Shown: in pieces, positions 1 through 8,296 of the stretch
Numbering within the stretch: the stretch's first letter is position 1
Layout: each line of letters begins with the position of its first letter
NCBI GenBank assembly: GCA_903845055.1
Contig: CAIMWF010000152.1
Span: 60,413 to 124,412, forward strand
From: an uncultured Bacteroidales bacterium
GTDB lineage: Bacteria > Bacteroidota > Bacteroidia > Bacteroidales > FEN-979
Reading direction: 5' to 3'
Length of the DNA: 64,000 nucleotides
Notes under the pieces: model-generated
Told to the model about the DNA's origin: nothing
Seen by the model: the letters and a program-made list of their open reading frames with translations, nothing else
The model's database searches: none
Made by a program: the position numbers and the translations under genes

Positions 1-932
1 CGGATGACCAGGGTCAGGAACGAGGAATAACCGATCAGCAGGAAGGCCACGCACAGGATCAGCGTGTTGAGTACCGGTTTCGCTTTTTTACGGGTGTACC
101 ACAATCCCCAGATGATCAGCCCGATGAAGAGGGTAAAATAGATGATCATACCGGTGTTGAAGGGCATCCCGAATCCATTGGTGAAGAGCAGTTCGAACTG
201 CCCGGCAAGCTGCGGGATCCCCGGGATCAGGAAATACATGATAAAGGCCAGTACCAGGAAAGAGATCAGCAGGTTAACGAGAATGCCCCTGAGGGTCACC
301 TTGTATTTTTTAAAGTAGAAGACGAAAGCAAGCGCAGGGATGGTCAGCAGGTTCAGCAGGTGGACCCCGATGGAGAGCCCGATCATGAAGGCAATGAAAA
401 TAAGCCATTTGTAATGGTGTTTCTCATTGGCCACCTCCTCCCATTTGAAGATCGCCCATACGACAATGGCAGTGCAGAACAGCGACATCGCAAAAACGTT
501 AGCTTCGACTGCAGAGAACCAGAAGGAATCTGAAAAGGTGAAGGTGAGCGCCCCGACCGCCCCGGCCGACAGGATTTTCCAGGTTTGAGCAACCGTTATT
601 TCTTCACCGGGTGCAACAATCCTGCGTGCCATCATCGTAATGGTCCAGAAAAGGAAAAGAATGGTGAAAGCGCTTGATAAACCCGAAACCATGTTGATCA
701 TGAAGGCAACCTTGGTGGTGTCGCCAAAGGCAAACAAGGAAAAAAGCCTGCCCATCAGGCCAAAGGTGGGGGCACCGGGAGGATGCCCGATCTGGAGTTT
801 GTAAGCGGTGGAAATATGTTCGCCCGGGTCCCACCAGCTTACGGTAGGCTCGAGGGTTAACATGTAAACCACGGCGGCAATGGCGAATACCACCCAGCCG
901 GTGATGTTGTTCAGTTTCCTGTACTGTTTCAT
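1..932 (-). CDS. DUF2723 (TMEM260-like) membrane glycosyltransferase family protein, partial
   Basis: The first 310 residues are present; the C-terminus lies beyond the left edge. The protein starts at an ATG at 932 and has a membrane segment at about residues 10-28. A first extracytoplasmic loop follows with WWDPGE (33-38) and HPPGAP (50-55), then many hydrophobic helices. This acidic loop after TM1 is typical of the DUF2723 family, which includes eukaryotic TMEM260, a GT-C type O-mannosyltransferase. In Bacteroidota the family is common and probably acts in protein or envelope glycosylation, but the sugar and acceptor are not predictable here. No clear -7 element was seen upstream. Family assignment is confident; enzymatic role is inference. 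Confidence 0.85.
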   Translation of the reverse strand, partial: MKQYRKLNNITGWVVFAIAAVVYMLTLEPTVSWWDPGEHISTAYKLQIGHPPGAPTFGLMGRLFSLFAFGDTTKVAFMINMVSGLSSAFTILFLFWTITMMARRIVAPGEEITVAQTWKILSAGAVGALTFTFSDSFWFSAVEANVFAMSLFCTAIVVWAIFKWEEVANEKHHYKWLIFIAFMIGLSIGVHLLNLLTIPALAFVFYFKKYKVTLRGILVNLLISFLVLAFIMYFLIPGIPQLAGQFELLFTNGFGMPFNTGMIIYFTLFIGLIIWGLWYTRKKAKPVLNTLILCVAFLLIGYSSFLTLVI

Positions 933-1037
933 TTGTAATTGTTTTGTTGCAATGGTCAGTAATAACGTCTGCAGGGTTAAAAAATTTTTGATGTTGATCG
1001 GTTAATCATGAATGCGACAGCTTTCGTGTTTCATTAT

Positions 1038-1289
1038 TCAGTCTTTCTCTTCAGGCAGGTTCAGTTTTCCAAACCTGTTGTGAAGGAAAAGGATCATCAC
1101 CCCGAAAAATACGGCAACCAAGATCATCATGGTATGCAGGATGCCGAGGGCTGAAAGGGACACCAGCAATAAATGGAGGATAAAACTGATGATGGTAACC
1201 GAAATAATGACGATTTCGCTTTTTTCCCTGATCTTGCCGGAGAGGAGCCTGGAATAAAAGAAACTGAATATCTTTTCGCCTCTGGGCAT
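1038..1289 (-). CDS. Small membrane protein, unknown function (83 aa)
   Basis: An 83-residue frame starts at an ATG at 1289. It has a basic N-terminus (residues 1-22), then two adjacent hydrophobic segments at about 25-47 and 50-69, and ends in a charged tail. This positive-in hairpin topology suits a small inner-membrane protein. I do not recognise a family. It lies upstream of the DUF2723 gene on the same strand with about 105 bp between, so co-transcription is possible. A heptad repeat array sits directly 5' of its start. Support is frame length, ATG start and coherent hydrophobicity only. Confidence 0.55.
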   Translation of the reverse strand: MPRGEKIFSFFYSRLLSGKIREKSEIVIISVTIISFILHLLLVSLSALGILHTMMILVAVFFGVMILFLHNRFGKLNLPEEKD

Positions 1290-1293
1290 TTAG

Positions 1294-1321
1294 AATTAAA
1301 AATTACAAATTATAAATTACA
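1294..1321. repeat. Heptad repeat array, four units of AATTAnA
   Basis: Four contiguous 7-bp units, variants AATTAAA, AATTACA and AATTATA, run from 1294 to 1321 just upstream of the 83-aa gene. The rest of the gap, to the efflux gene stop at 1558, holds no convincing gene. See the finding on heptad arrays. Confidence 0.8.
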
Positions 1322-1557
1322 AAAAGATGGTAACCAATATGATGAGTAATCAAAATTTACAAAGGATCTTCAAATTCCCCGGGGAACCCTTACCGGCTTT
1401 AGCCGTTGATAAATCCTCCTGTACGGCACGGGTTATGATTTGTGTGCAAAGATATGAAAATCAGGCGGAGTTAGCAAACAGGGCTGCAAACTTAAAGCAA
1501 CGGGATGGTGATCCTGCGACAGGGAAAGCTATTTGTTCTTTTTAACCAGGGATATGT

Positions 1558-2895
1558 CTATTCAACAGGTTTGCCGACCGAAATGTTCAGCCTTACCACG
1601 CTGATAGCATATTCGATCCTGGCCCTGAGGAGGTTCACCCTGCTCTCCTGGAGCGCTGTTTCGGCATCCAGGAGGTCGAGGTTGGTAATGGCCCCGGTCT
1701 TGAAGGAGATGGCCGCCAGGTCAAGCGCCTCGTTTGCCTGGCTTACCTGGAGGACCCCCTGGTCGATCTTTTTCAGGGAAGCCAGGAGGTTGGTCTCATT
1801 CTGGTATACTTCGCTGGAAATATCGCGCGAAACCTGTTCGATGTCGTTTCGGGCCATGCTGATGTTCGAACTGGCCATCCTGATCGAATATCGCCTCCGG
1901 GTCGCATCAAAAATGGTCATGTTAAGCCCGGCCCCGGCCGCAAAGTTTGCTGTGAATTTGTTGAGATCGGGGAAATACCCGTTTTTGAACCCACCCTGCG
2001 CGAAGAGGTTCAGTGTCGGGTTGTCCATCACCTTCACCGAGCGGAGCTGCAACTGGGCATGCTCTTCATGCAAATGGGCGACCGCCATTTCATAGCGGTG
2101 GTCCAGCGCATAAAGGATCAGCGAATCGGGATCGATCCCGGGCTGCGCCGATAATGTGTTCCCCTGCACCTTCAGCCTGGTCTTCACCGGGAGGCCGAGC
2201 AGGGAGTTCAGGATAGCCTGCTGCGATTCGATGGAGGCTTCCAGGTCGACCTTCTGGCTCTCGGCATTGGAGAGCCTTACCCGGGTCGAAAGAATCTCAT
2301 AGTGCGTTGCCGAGCCGGTCTGTTCTTTCCGGGTCACAAAATCGAGGTGCTGCTGCAGGGTTGCAATCTGCGCCTCCTTGATCCGGATGGCCTCCTGCAG
2401 GTATACCTGGCTGTAAAAACTGACGGCTGTAAGGAGCGTCAGCCGCTGGCGGACCAGTTCAACGTTTTTTTCGGCCAGGTCACGGTTTGATTTCTCCACA
2501 TCCACCTTGCGGGCCGTCTTCCCGAAATCGTAAATATTTTCCGAAACGCCTACCGTTGCATCGTAGTTGTTGTTCGGGGCCATCACGAAATGACCAAGGT
2601 TGGGGATGGTCAGTTCGGGAACCGGTCCGATGTAGGTGTAGCCTGCATTGGCGCCGATGTACGGGTAGTAACCCGATTTTGCCAGCCCGATCCCTGCCTC
2701 CGCCGCCCTGATCGCCTCCTGCGCCTTCGTAATGGTCGGGTAGGTTTCGAGCACCTGTTTCAGGATCCGGGTCAGCGTCAGCGAATCGTTGGTGTTGAAG
2801 GGGCTTCCCTGCTGCCTGGGCAGACCCGCCGCCCAGGCCTTTTGACCGGCGATGGAAATAAACAGGAAACAACAAATTAAAAATTTGATTTTCAT
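1558..2895 (-). CDS. TolC-family outer membrane efflux protein (pump 1)
   Basis: A 445-residue protein with a signal peptide (residues 1-23, ending near AWAAG) followed by the duplicated helical layout of OEP/TolC proteins. The long amphipathic helices contain typical segments such as RAAEAGIGLAKSGYYP and, in the second repeat, KTGAITNLDLLDAETAL. It should form the outer-membrane exit duct of a tripartite exporter. It is the last gene of the tetR-hlyD-emrB-tolC operon, 4 bp after the DHA2 transporter stop. It is a paralog of the TolC protein at 18.5-19.8 kb. Drug range is unknown. Confidence 0.93.
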   Translation of the reverse strand: MKIKFLICCFLFISIAGQKAWAAGLPRQQGSPFNTNDSLTLTRILKQVLETYPTITKAQEAIRAAEAGIGLAKSGYYPYIGANAGYTYIGPVPELTIPNLGHFVMAPNNNYDATVGVSENIYDFGKTARKVDVEKSNRDLAEKNVELVRQRLTLLTAVSFYSQVYLQEAIRIKEAQIATLQQHLDFVTRKEQTGSATHYEILSTRVRLSNAESQKVDLEASIESQQAILNSLLGLPVKTRLKVQGNTLSAQPGIDPDSLILYALDHRYEMAVAHLHEEHAQLQLRSVKVMDNPTLNLFAQGGFKNGYFPDLNKFTANFAAGAGLNMTIFDATRRRYSIRMASSNISMARNDIEQVSRDISSEVYQNETNLLASLKKIDQGVLQVSQANEALDLAAISFKTGAITNLDLLDAETALQESRVNLLRARIEYAISVVRLNISVGKPVE

Positions 2896-2899
2896 ATAC

Positions 2900-4501
2900 T
2901 TAATTATTCTTTTTTATTCTGAGAAAGAAAACAGGAATTGCGCTGACCAGGGTGATGACTGCCGCAATCAGGAAATCGTCGCTGATGGACTGAACAAAAG
3001 CCTGCCGGTTGATGTGCGACATGATCAGGATTTTACCCTGTTGTGCTGCATTTGCTGCCGTACTGCCCGCGTTGTGCATCAGGAAATTGCCCAGGTTGTT
3101 TAAAACGCTTTTAAAAGCGGGGGAATTCTGGTCGAGGGCCTCCCCGTAGAGTTGTGAATGGTAGATGACCCGCGTGGTCAGGAGGGTTGACAGCAACGCC
3201 ACCCCGAAACTGCCGCCGATTTGCCGCAAAACGTTGATAAGCCCTGAGGCCTGTCCCATCTTTTCCTTCGGGATGCCGATCGTGGCCAAGGCCGTGAGCG
3301 GGCTGAACATCATCCCCATGGCCAGTCCCCTGAGATAAAGGGTGAACATGATGAAAGAGTGCTCGGTCATGAACGAAAGCATGCTGTTGAGGTAAAAGCT
3401 GAGTGCCAGCAGCAAAGCCCCGATGATGATGGGCACCCGCGGGTTCATACGGGTTGAGAAGATCCCTGTAGCCGGGGCAACGATCCCCTGGATAATGCCT
3501 ACCGGCAGGAAGACAGCCCCAGCCTGGATGGCGGTATATCCCAGCGAATTCTGCAGGTACAGCGGAAGCAGGAAGGTGCTCCCGAACATCCCTATGCCAA
3601 AAATGAAGATGATTAGGTTTGAGACTGCGAAATTGAATCCCCTGAAAAGGCTCAGGTCGATCAGCGGCTCCCTGATGGTGAGTTCGGTGACCAGGAACAG
3701 GGTCAGGCAGATGGCGGCCACGCCGAAACAGGCCAGGATTACCGGCGAGTTCCAGCCTCCGGAATTGCTGGCGGCATTGCCTTCGGTCAGGGCATACAGC
3801 AACACAGGGAGGAAGATGCTTACTGAGATAAAACCGACAGGATCGAAAGATCGTTTCCGCGGACTCCGGTATTCCTTCTGGATGATGGCCGTTGCCAGCA
3901 TACCCGCGACACCGATGGGTACATTGACATCGAAGATCAGGGGCCAGCTGAAATTGTCGACCAGGTAACCCCCGATGAGCGGCCCGAAAGAGACGGAGGC
4001 GGCCGATGCGATAGACCAGAATCCCAGTGCAAGGGTTCTTTGCTCTGGCGGGAATTCGCGCGTGATGATGGCCATTCCCACCGGCATCAGGGCGCCAGCC
4101 CCAAGTCCCTGGATCACCCGCGAGAAGATCAGCATATCCTCCGATGAGGAATACCCGCACAAAAGGGAGCCGGCGGTGAAAAGGAAAAGCCCGAGGAAGT
4201 AAACCCGCTTGTAGCCGAACCGGTCGGCCATCCATCCGGAGGTTGGGAGCATGACCGCCAGCGCCAGCATGTAGGCTGTAAGGACCCATTCAATCTTGTC
4301 GATACCCACCCCGAACGAGGCCATGATCTTGGGCAACCCCACGTTCACGATGGTTGCGTCGAGCACGGCCATGAAGGTGCCGATCATCACATTGGCGAGC
4401 AGCCACCACCTGTAGGAAGGGGCCTGCTCGTCGAATGTGGCGTTCTGCTCGCGGATGAAATTCCTGAAACCGTGCAGTGGTTTTATGCGGAACATGTTCA
4501 T
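2900..4501 (-). CDS. DHA2-family MFS multidrug transporter (EmrB-like, pump 1)
   Basis: A 533-residue major facilitator protein of the 14-TM DHA2 group. After a cytoplasmic N-terminus of about 32 residues come LDATIVNVGLP in TM1 (47-57), the loop motif A GWMADRFGYKR (89-99), and a TM5 antiporter motif region in GFWSIASAASVSFGP. It should drive proton-coupled export of hydrophobic compounds through the HlyD adaptor and TolC duct encoded on either side. Its ATG overlaps the end of the adaptor gene by 4 bp, indicating translational coupling. Substrate cannot be read from sequence. Confidence 0.94.
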   Translation of the reverse strand: MNMFRIKPLHGFRNFIREQNATFDEQAPSYRWWLLANVMIGTFMAVLDATIVNVGLPKIMASFGVGIDKIEWVLTAYMLALAVMLPTSGWMADRFGYKRVYFLGLFLFTAGSLLCGYSSSEDMLIFSRVIQGLGAGALMPVGMAIITREFPPEQRTLALGFWSIASAASVSFGPLIGGYLVDNFSWPLIFDVNVPIGVAGMLATAIIQKEYRSPRKRSFDPVGFISVSIFLPVLLYALTEGNAASNSGGWNSPVILACFGVAAICLTLFLVTELTIREPLIDLSLFRGFNFAVSNLIIFIFGIGMFGSTFLLPLYLQNSLGYTAIQAGAVFLPVGIIQGIVAPATGIFSTRMNPRVPIIIGALLLALSFYLNSMLSFMTEHSFIMFTLYLRGLAMGMMFSPLTALATIGIPKEKMGQASGLINVLRQIGGSFGVALLSTLLTTRVIYHSQLYGEALDQNSPAFKSVLNNLGNFLMHNAGSTAANAAQQGKILIMSHINRQAFVQSISDDFLIAAVITLVSAIPVFFLRIKKNN

Positions 4502-5517
4502 TTATAAATTTTAACCACAACCGACATGCCCGAAACCAGGTGGTGCATTACGGTGCTGTCTTTTTTATCACAGCGGTCGATGGATATCTTGACCGGGATG
4601 CGCTGCGTCACCTTAGTGAAGTTACCAGAGGCGTTGTTTGGGGGAATCAGTGAGAACTGGGCTGCCGTGTTTGTACCGATGTTGTAAACCTTCCCGAAGA
4701 AGGTGATCCCCGGGAATGCATCCACCGCGAATTCGGCCTGCTGCCGGTCGTGGATGGTCCCGACTTTTGTTTCTTCATAAAATGCAGAGACCCAAAGTAG
4801 CGAATCCTTGGTGACGGTAAACACCGACTGCCCCGGCTGGACCACATCGCCTGGCAGAAGCCAGCGCTTGGCGACCCGCCCGGCGGCTGGCGAAAAGATA
4901 CGGGTATTCCGCAGCGAGGTCTCGATCGTACCGATCTGCGCGGCTGCCGTCTTGATGGTCAGGGAGGCGCTTTCAATCTGTGCTTTGCTTACGGAAAGCT
5001 GCGCCCGCGAGGCCTCGAGTTGGGCTGCCGCCGCCTGGGAGGTCTTGCTGATATGATCGTACTGTTCCTTCGTGATCACTTTGCCTTCGAACTGGATCGT
5101 TGCCCGGTCGAGATCATCTTTGGCTTTTTCAACATTGATCTCCTGGACCCTCATGTTTTTCTGATCAAGTTCGTATCGTGCCGTGGCCTGGGTGACGGAT
5201 GCGACAGCCTGTTCGCGCATGGCAACAGCCTGGACCCGCTGCGATACAAGGTCGCTGCTGTCGAGGTCGACCAATAGTTGACCCATCCTCACGCTATCGC
5301 CCTCTTCCGCATGGATACTGATGATCCTGCCCAGTATCTTGGAACTGACCGACACCCGGTCGGAATCGATATAGGCATCGTCGGTGGCGGAGTACCTGGT
5401 GTATTGTCGGTAATAGTACCAGCCGACAGCAATAACGGTGGCGACGACCAGTCCAAGTAAAACATAGGCCCTGATCTTTCGGCCTTTGGATGAACCATTC
5501 TTTTTTTCTTCTGACAT
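4498..5517 (-). CDS. HlyD/EmrA-family periplasmic adaptor (pump 1)
   Basis: A 339-residue membrane-fusion protein with a single N-terminal membrane anchor (17-36). A lipoyl-like half-motif with EEGDSVRMGQLLVDLD lies near 70-87, then a coiled-coil hairpin of about 100 residues rich in A, Q and E, then the second lipoyl half and beta-barrel. It bridges the DHA2 transporter in the inner membrane to TolC. It follows tetR by 13 bp and overlaps the transporter gene by 4 bp. The family is clear; substrate is not. Confidence 0.93.
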   Translation of the reverse strand: MSEEKKNGSSKGRKIRAYVLLGLVVATVIAVGWYYYRQYTRYSATDDAYIDSDRVSVSSKILGRIISIHAEEGDSVRMGQLLVDLDSSDLVSQRVQAVAMREQAVASVTQATARYELDQKNMRVQEINVEKAKDDLDRATIQFEGKVITKEQYDHISKTSQAAAAQLEASRAQLSVSKAQIESASLTIKTAAAQIGTIETSLRNTRIFSPAAGRVAKRWLLPGDVVQPGQSVFTVTKDSLLWVSAFYEETKVGTIHDRQQAEFAVDAFPGITFFGKVYNIGTNTAAQFSLIPPNNASGNFTKVTQRIPVKISIDRCDKKDSTVMHHLVSGMSVVVKIYK

Positions 5518-5530
5518 GGAAACGTAATTT

Positions 5531-6166
5531 TTAAGAAATAGCGGTATTGTTTTTCATGCTCCGGATAAACATTTTGCAAAAACTACAGTGGTTGCTGATC
5601 ATCAGGTCGTAATCCTCCCGGGCCAGGTCGGTTACCGGCCGGTTACGGATTACGAGCAGGCGGAGGCCGTTGAGGATGTCCATGAACAGGTGCGCCTGCT
5701 CCTCGGGGTTTTGTATCCCGAAAACGCCTGACGCCTGCCCCTTCTCAAGGATCTGCGTAACCTGGGCTCTTTCCTGCTGTCTCAACACACCGATCATCTC
5801 CCGGAAATGGGGACGGATCTGGTAGAAATCGGAAAACCGGAATTTCGTCAGGTTCAGGAAAGTGGTGAAATAATCATGCCGCATCATCACGAACTCCATG
5901 ATCATCTGTTCCGGGTCGGTGATTTCTTTCATCCGGCTGGCTACAAGTCCAAGATATTCATTGTGTTCCTTGGCCAGCACTGCCGTCCATAGACTTTCCT
6001 TGTCGGGAAAATAATAGTAGAGGGAGGCCTTTGACATATTGACATCCGCTGCAATCTCCGACATGGTCGTTTTTTCGAAGCCATAATGCCCGAGTCTCTT
6101 TTGCGCGGCAACCAGGATGGCATCCAGTTTTTCGGTATTTCCGAGAGAATGAACAATGGCAACCAT
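5531..6166 (-). CDS. TetR/AcrR-family transcriptional regulator of pump 1
   Basis: A 211-residue one-component repressor with the N-terminal TetR helix-turn-helix (about 34-54, with MSEIAADVNMSKASLYYYF) and an all-helical ligand-binding C-terminal domain. It is the first gene of the efflux operon, so it probably represses its own promoter and the pump until a ligand binds. A perfect 8-bp inverted repeat just upstream, overlapping a -7 element, is the likely operator. The start ATG at 6166 fits the promoter position. Inducer unknown. Confidence 0.93.
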   Translation of the reverse strand: MVAIVHSLGNTEKLDAILVAAQKRLGHYGFEKTTMSEIAADVNMSKASLYYYFPDKESLWTAVLAKEHNEYLGLVASRMKEITDPEQMIMEFVMMRHDYFTTFLNLTKFRFSDFYQIRPHFREMIGVLRQQERAQVTQILEKGQASGVFGIQNPEEQAHLFMDILNGLRLLVIRNRPVTDLAREDYDLMISNHCSFCKMFIRSMKNNTAIS

Positions 6167-6176
6167 GGTTTAACTA

Positions 6177-6207
6177 TTTGACCCGTTTGTTTGAGGGGTC
6201 AAAAGTA
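6177..6207 (-). promoter_or_regulatory. Promoter -7 element and inverted-repeat operator of the tetR-efflux operon
   Basis: TTTGACCC (6177-6184) and GGGTCAAA (6196-6203) form a perfect 8-bp inverted repeat with an 11-bp spacer. On the minus strand the -7 element TACTTTTG (6207-6200) overlaps the distal arm. A bound dimer would block the promoter, as expected for TetR autoregulation. No good -33 TTG was found at the right spacing. Confidence 0.65.
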
Positions 6208-6426
6208 CAAAAAAATCATCATATCGCACCGGGTCTTTCATGAAACCCCCGGGGGCTTTCCCGGAAATGTACAGGAGCCACAGCCCTGGTCAGTAAAACC
6301 ACCATCTGGATCGAAGGGGGAATGAATGTCCATAACCCGGTCCAGACCGGTAAACTTTTTGTTAAGACCCTTTCCCAGGTCCTGGACAAGAATGATGAAA
6401 GGATTATAAAACAGAGAGGCTCCCTG

Positions 6427-7251
6427 TCATTTTTTACTGTTGAATATCCTGGTGAGGAATACCTTCATGTCGTCCCAGGAGTTTTTATCCCCGGCCTCGT
6501 TGTATTCAATGGGCAGGTCGAACGCTTTCCCGGTTTTTGTTGCATCGGGATTGGTAAAGGCATGGGTTGCCCCCGGGTAAACCCTGAAGTCGTAATCGGC
6601 GTGAATTGAATCCATCTGGTGTTTAAAAGCATCAACATCCGCCTGGGATATAAACTTGTCGGCCCCGCCGTGACAAACCAGGATCGATGCCTTTAAAAGT
6701 TTCCGATCGGCAGGCGCGCCCCCGAGGCCGCCGTGAAAACTCACGACCCCTTTAAATTCGGCTCCCAGTTTTGCCGCATTCAGCACGACATTCCCGCCGA
6801 AACAGTAGCCGATGGCCGCCATGTTCGCGGGATCGGCCTGCGGGTATTCCCGGGCCTTCCGCACCGCGGCGCTTATTCGCTGTTTCACCAGGAGGGGATC
6901 CTTGTAAAAGGGCATGGTCAGCGCCATGGCCTCCTTGGGATTGGCAGCAATCTTTCCCTCCCCGAACATGTCGACCGCCATGGCGAAATATCCCAGGGCG
7001 GCCAGCCGGCGCGCCCGCATGCGCGGGTAATCGTTCAGCCCCCACCATTCGTGAACTACCAGGATCACCGGCCTTTTCCCGGCAATACGACTGTCGTAAG
7101 CCACAAAACCCTTCAGGGTGACCTCTCCGGATTTGTAGGTCACGGTCTCTTCTTTGATGGTTGACCCGGGGGATTGTGCCTGGCCGGATGGAGCAATGGA
7201 TGCCATAAGGATTCCTGTTAACAGTATTGTGCGAAGATATAGGGTTTTCAT
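6427..7251 (-). CDS. Secreted dienelactone hydrolase-family protein
   Basis: A 274-residue alpha/beta hydrolase with a signal peptide (about 1-25). The nucleophile elbow GYCFGG has Cys150, the hallmark of dienelactone hydrolases; Asp198 in CHGGADKF and His230 in PGATHAF complete a plausible triad. The oxyanion region VVHEWWGLN also matches the family. The leader suggests a periplasmic carboxylic-ester or lactone hydrolase of unknown substrate rather than cytoplasmic aromatic degradation. It starts 52 bp after the DUF4340 gene stop on the same strand, so it may be a distal operon member. Downstream (6208-6426) there is no gene; only a CCCCCGGGGG palindrome at 6246-6255. Confidence 0.9.
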   Translation of the reverse strand: MKTLYLRTILLTGILMASIAPSGQAQSPGSTIKEETVTYKSGEVTLKGFVAYDSRIAGKRPVILVVHEWWGLNDYPRMRARRLAALGYFAMAVDMFGEGKIAANPKEAMALTMPFYKDPLLVKQRISAAVRKAREYPQADPANMAAIGYCFGGNVVLNAAKLGAEFKGVVSFHGGLGGAPADRKLLKASILVCHGGADKFISQADVDAFKHQMDSIHADYDFRVYPGATHAFTNPDATKTGKAFDLPIEYNEAGDKNSWDDMKVFLTRIFNSKK

Positions 7252-7303
7252 GTTGATCAGGTTGGGTGTGAAAATAAATAAGTCGGTTCCCTTTTAAAAG
7301 AGA

Positions 7304-8269
7304 TCATCGGGCAAAGCTGTTTTTAGACGCGAAAACCTGGCTGAACAGGTTCGGTGCCGATGATCCGAATAGGGCCTGCCGGTTTACATTCGAGCGAAGG
7401 TAATACTTTTTGGCGCTTTCGTCAAATGCGCCATTCACCTCGACTGGGGTCATGTTATTCCCCTCGATCTTCAGGGTGTACCTGTAAACCGGGAAAATGG
7501 TCCCTTCATCGGCAAATTCACTGCCCATGGTATTGACGATGGAATTCAGGTATTTTACAGTGGCGGCCGAATCGGCAGCCTGTCCGTTGACCGACCACCC
7601 GGTTCCGCTCCTCGAAAGGACAAAGGAGCTGTCGCCGGGATAGGTAAAGGTGAATTTTGTTAACAGATTCTTGTCGATTTTGAACAGCAGCCTGTTCCGG
7701 TATTGGGAAGGATCCCCGGGAAACATCATGGAGAGGAACCCGTCGATCACATACACCCGGTCGTCGCCCGCCACCCTCACATGCGATTTCACCGACATGT
7801 TGCCCCTGCCACCGTATCCCTGCATGTCGCGGTCCTGTGAAAAGGAGAGTTTCCCGATCCTGAAATCGGCTGTAACTTTTCCACCCTGTTCCACGACCAC
7901 CCGTGTACTGGCCGAATCGGTGATCTCGAAGGTTTTCCAGCAGGAATTATCGGTGCCGGCAACCCGTTCGGGATTAAGGTGTGCCAGGGTATGCAGGATA
8001 TTTCGGATGATGGCCGAATCAGCGGGGACCCGCTTCCCTTTGGTAACGATTTCCCAGCCGTTGCCAGCTTTGCCGAGTTTCAGGGATTCGCCTTTCTTAT
8101 CTTTGGGATAGAGGGTGATGGCCGTGACCGCGGATGAATCAACAGTGAAAAGTTCTTTTTTAAAGGTGCGTTCGCCATGGCGGTTGTCATAAATCACTAC
8201 GATCACCGCCAGCAGGGCGAGGAGCAGAAAGATGACAAGAAGGGTCCTGGTGTTTATTTTTCTGAACAT
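7304..8269 (-). CDS. DUF4340 domain protein, downstream partner of GldFG
   Basis: A 321-residue protein with one N-terminal membrane anchor (about 9-26) and a large extracytoplasmic domain of the DUF4340 type, with the repeated beta pattern around GNGWEIVTKGKRVPAD. The family often follows GldG-like ABC components, as here (27 bp after the gldG stop). By position it may be an accessory or stabilising part of the Gld ABC complex; its activity is unknown. Family assignment rests on overall pattern and context. Confidence 0.82.
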   Translation of the reverse strand: MFRKINTRTLLVIFLLLALLAVIVVIYDNRHGERTFKKELFTVDSSAVTAITLYPKDKKGESLKLGKAGNGWEIVTKGKRVPADSAIIRNILHTLAHLNPERVAGTDNSCWKTFEITDSASTRVVVEQGGKVTADFRIGKLSFSQDRDMQGYGGRGNMSVKSHVRVAGDDRVYVIDGFLSMMFPGDPSQYRNRLLFKIDKNLLTKFTFTYPGDSSFVLSRSGTGWSVNGQAADSAATVKYLNSIVNTMGSEFADEGTIFPVYRYTLKIEGNNMTPVEVNGAFDESAKKYYLRSNVNRQALFGSSAPNLFSQVFASKNSFAR

Positions 8270-8296
8270 GGTTAGATCTCCGTTCGTTTCAAATCA

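Noticed and set aside
1327..1545. A 72-codon plus-strand frame in the gap before tolC1
   Set aside because: No promoter, leader or recognisable pattern; overlaps the end of a repeat and looks random.
3111..4289. A 392-codon minus-strand frame inside the pump 1 transporter gene
   Set aside because: It is an out-of-frame shadow of the DHA2 transporter gene, rich in R, G, P and H with no domain pattern.
6246..6255. CCCCCGGGGG palindrome as a terminator
   Set aside because: No loop and no T-tract; a perfect palindrome without loop is a poor hairpin.
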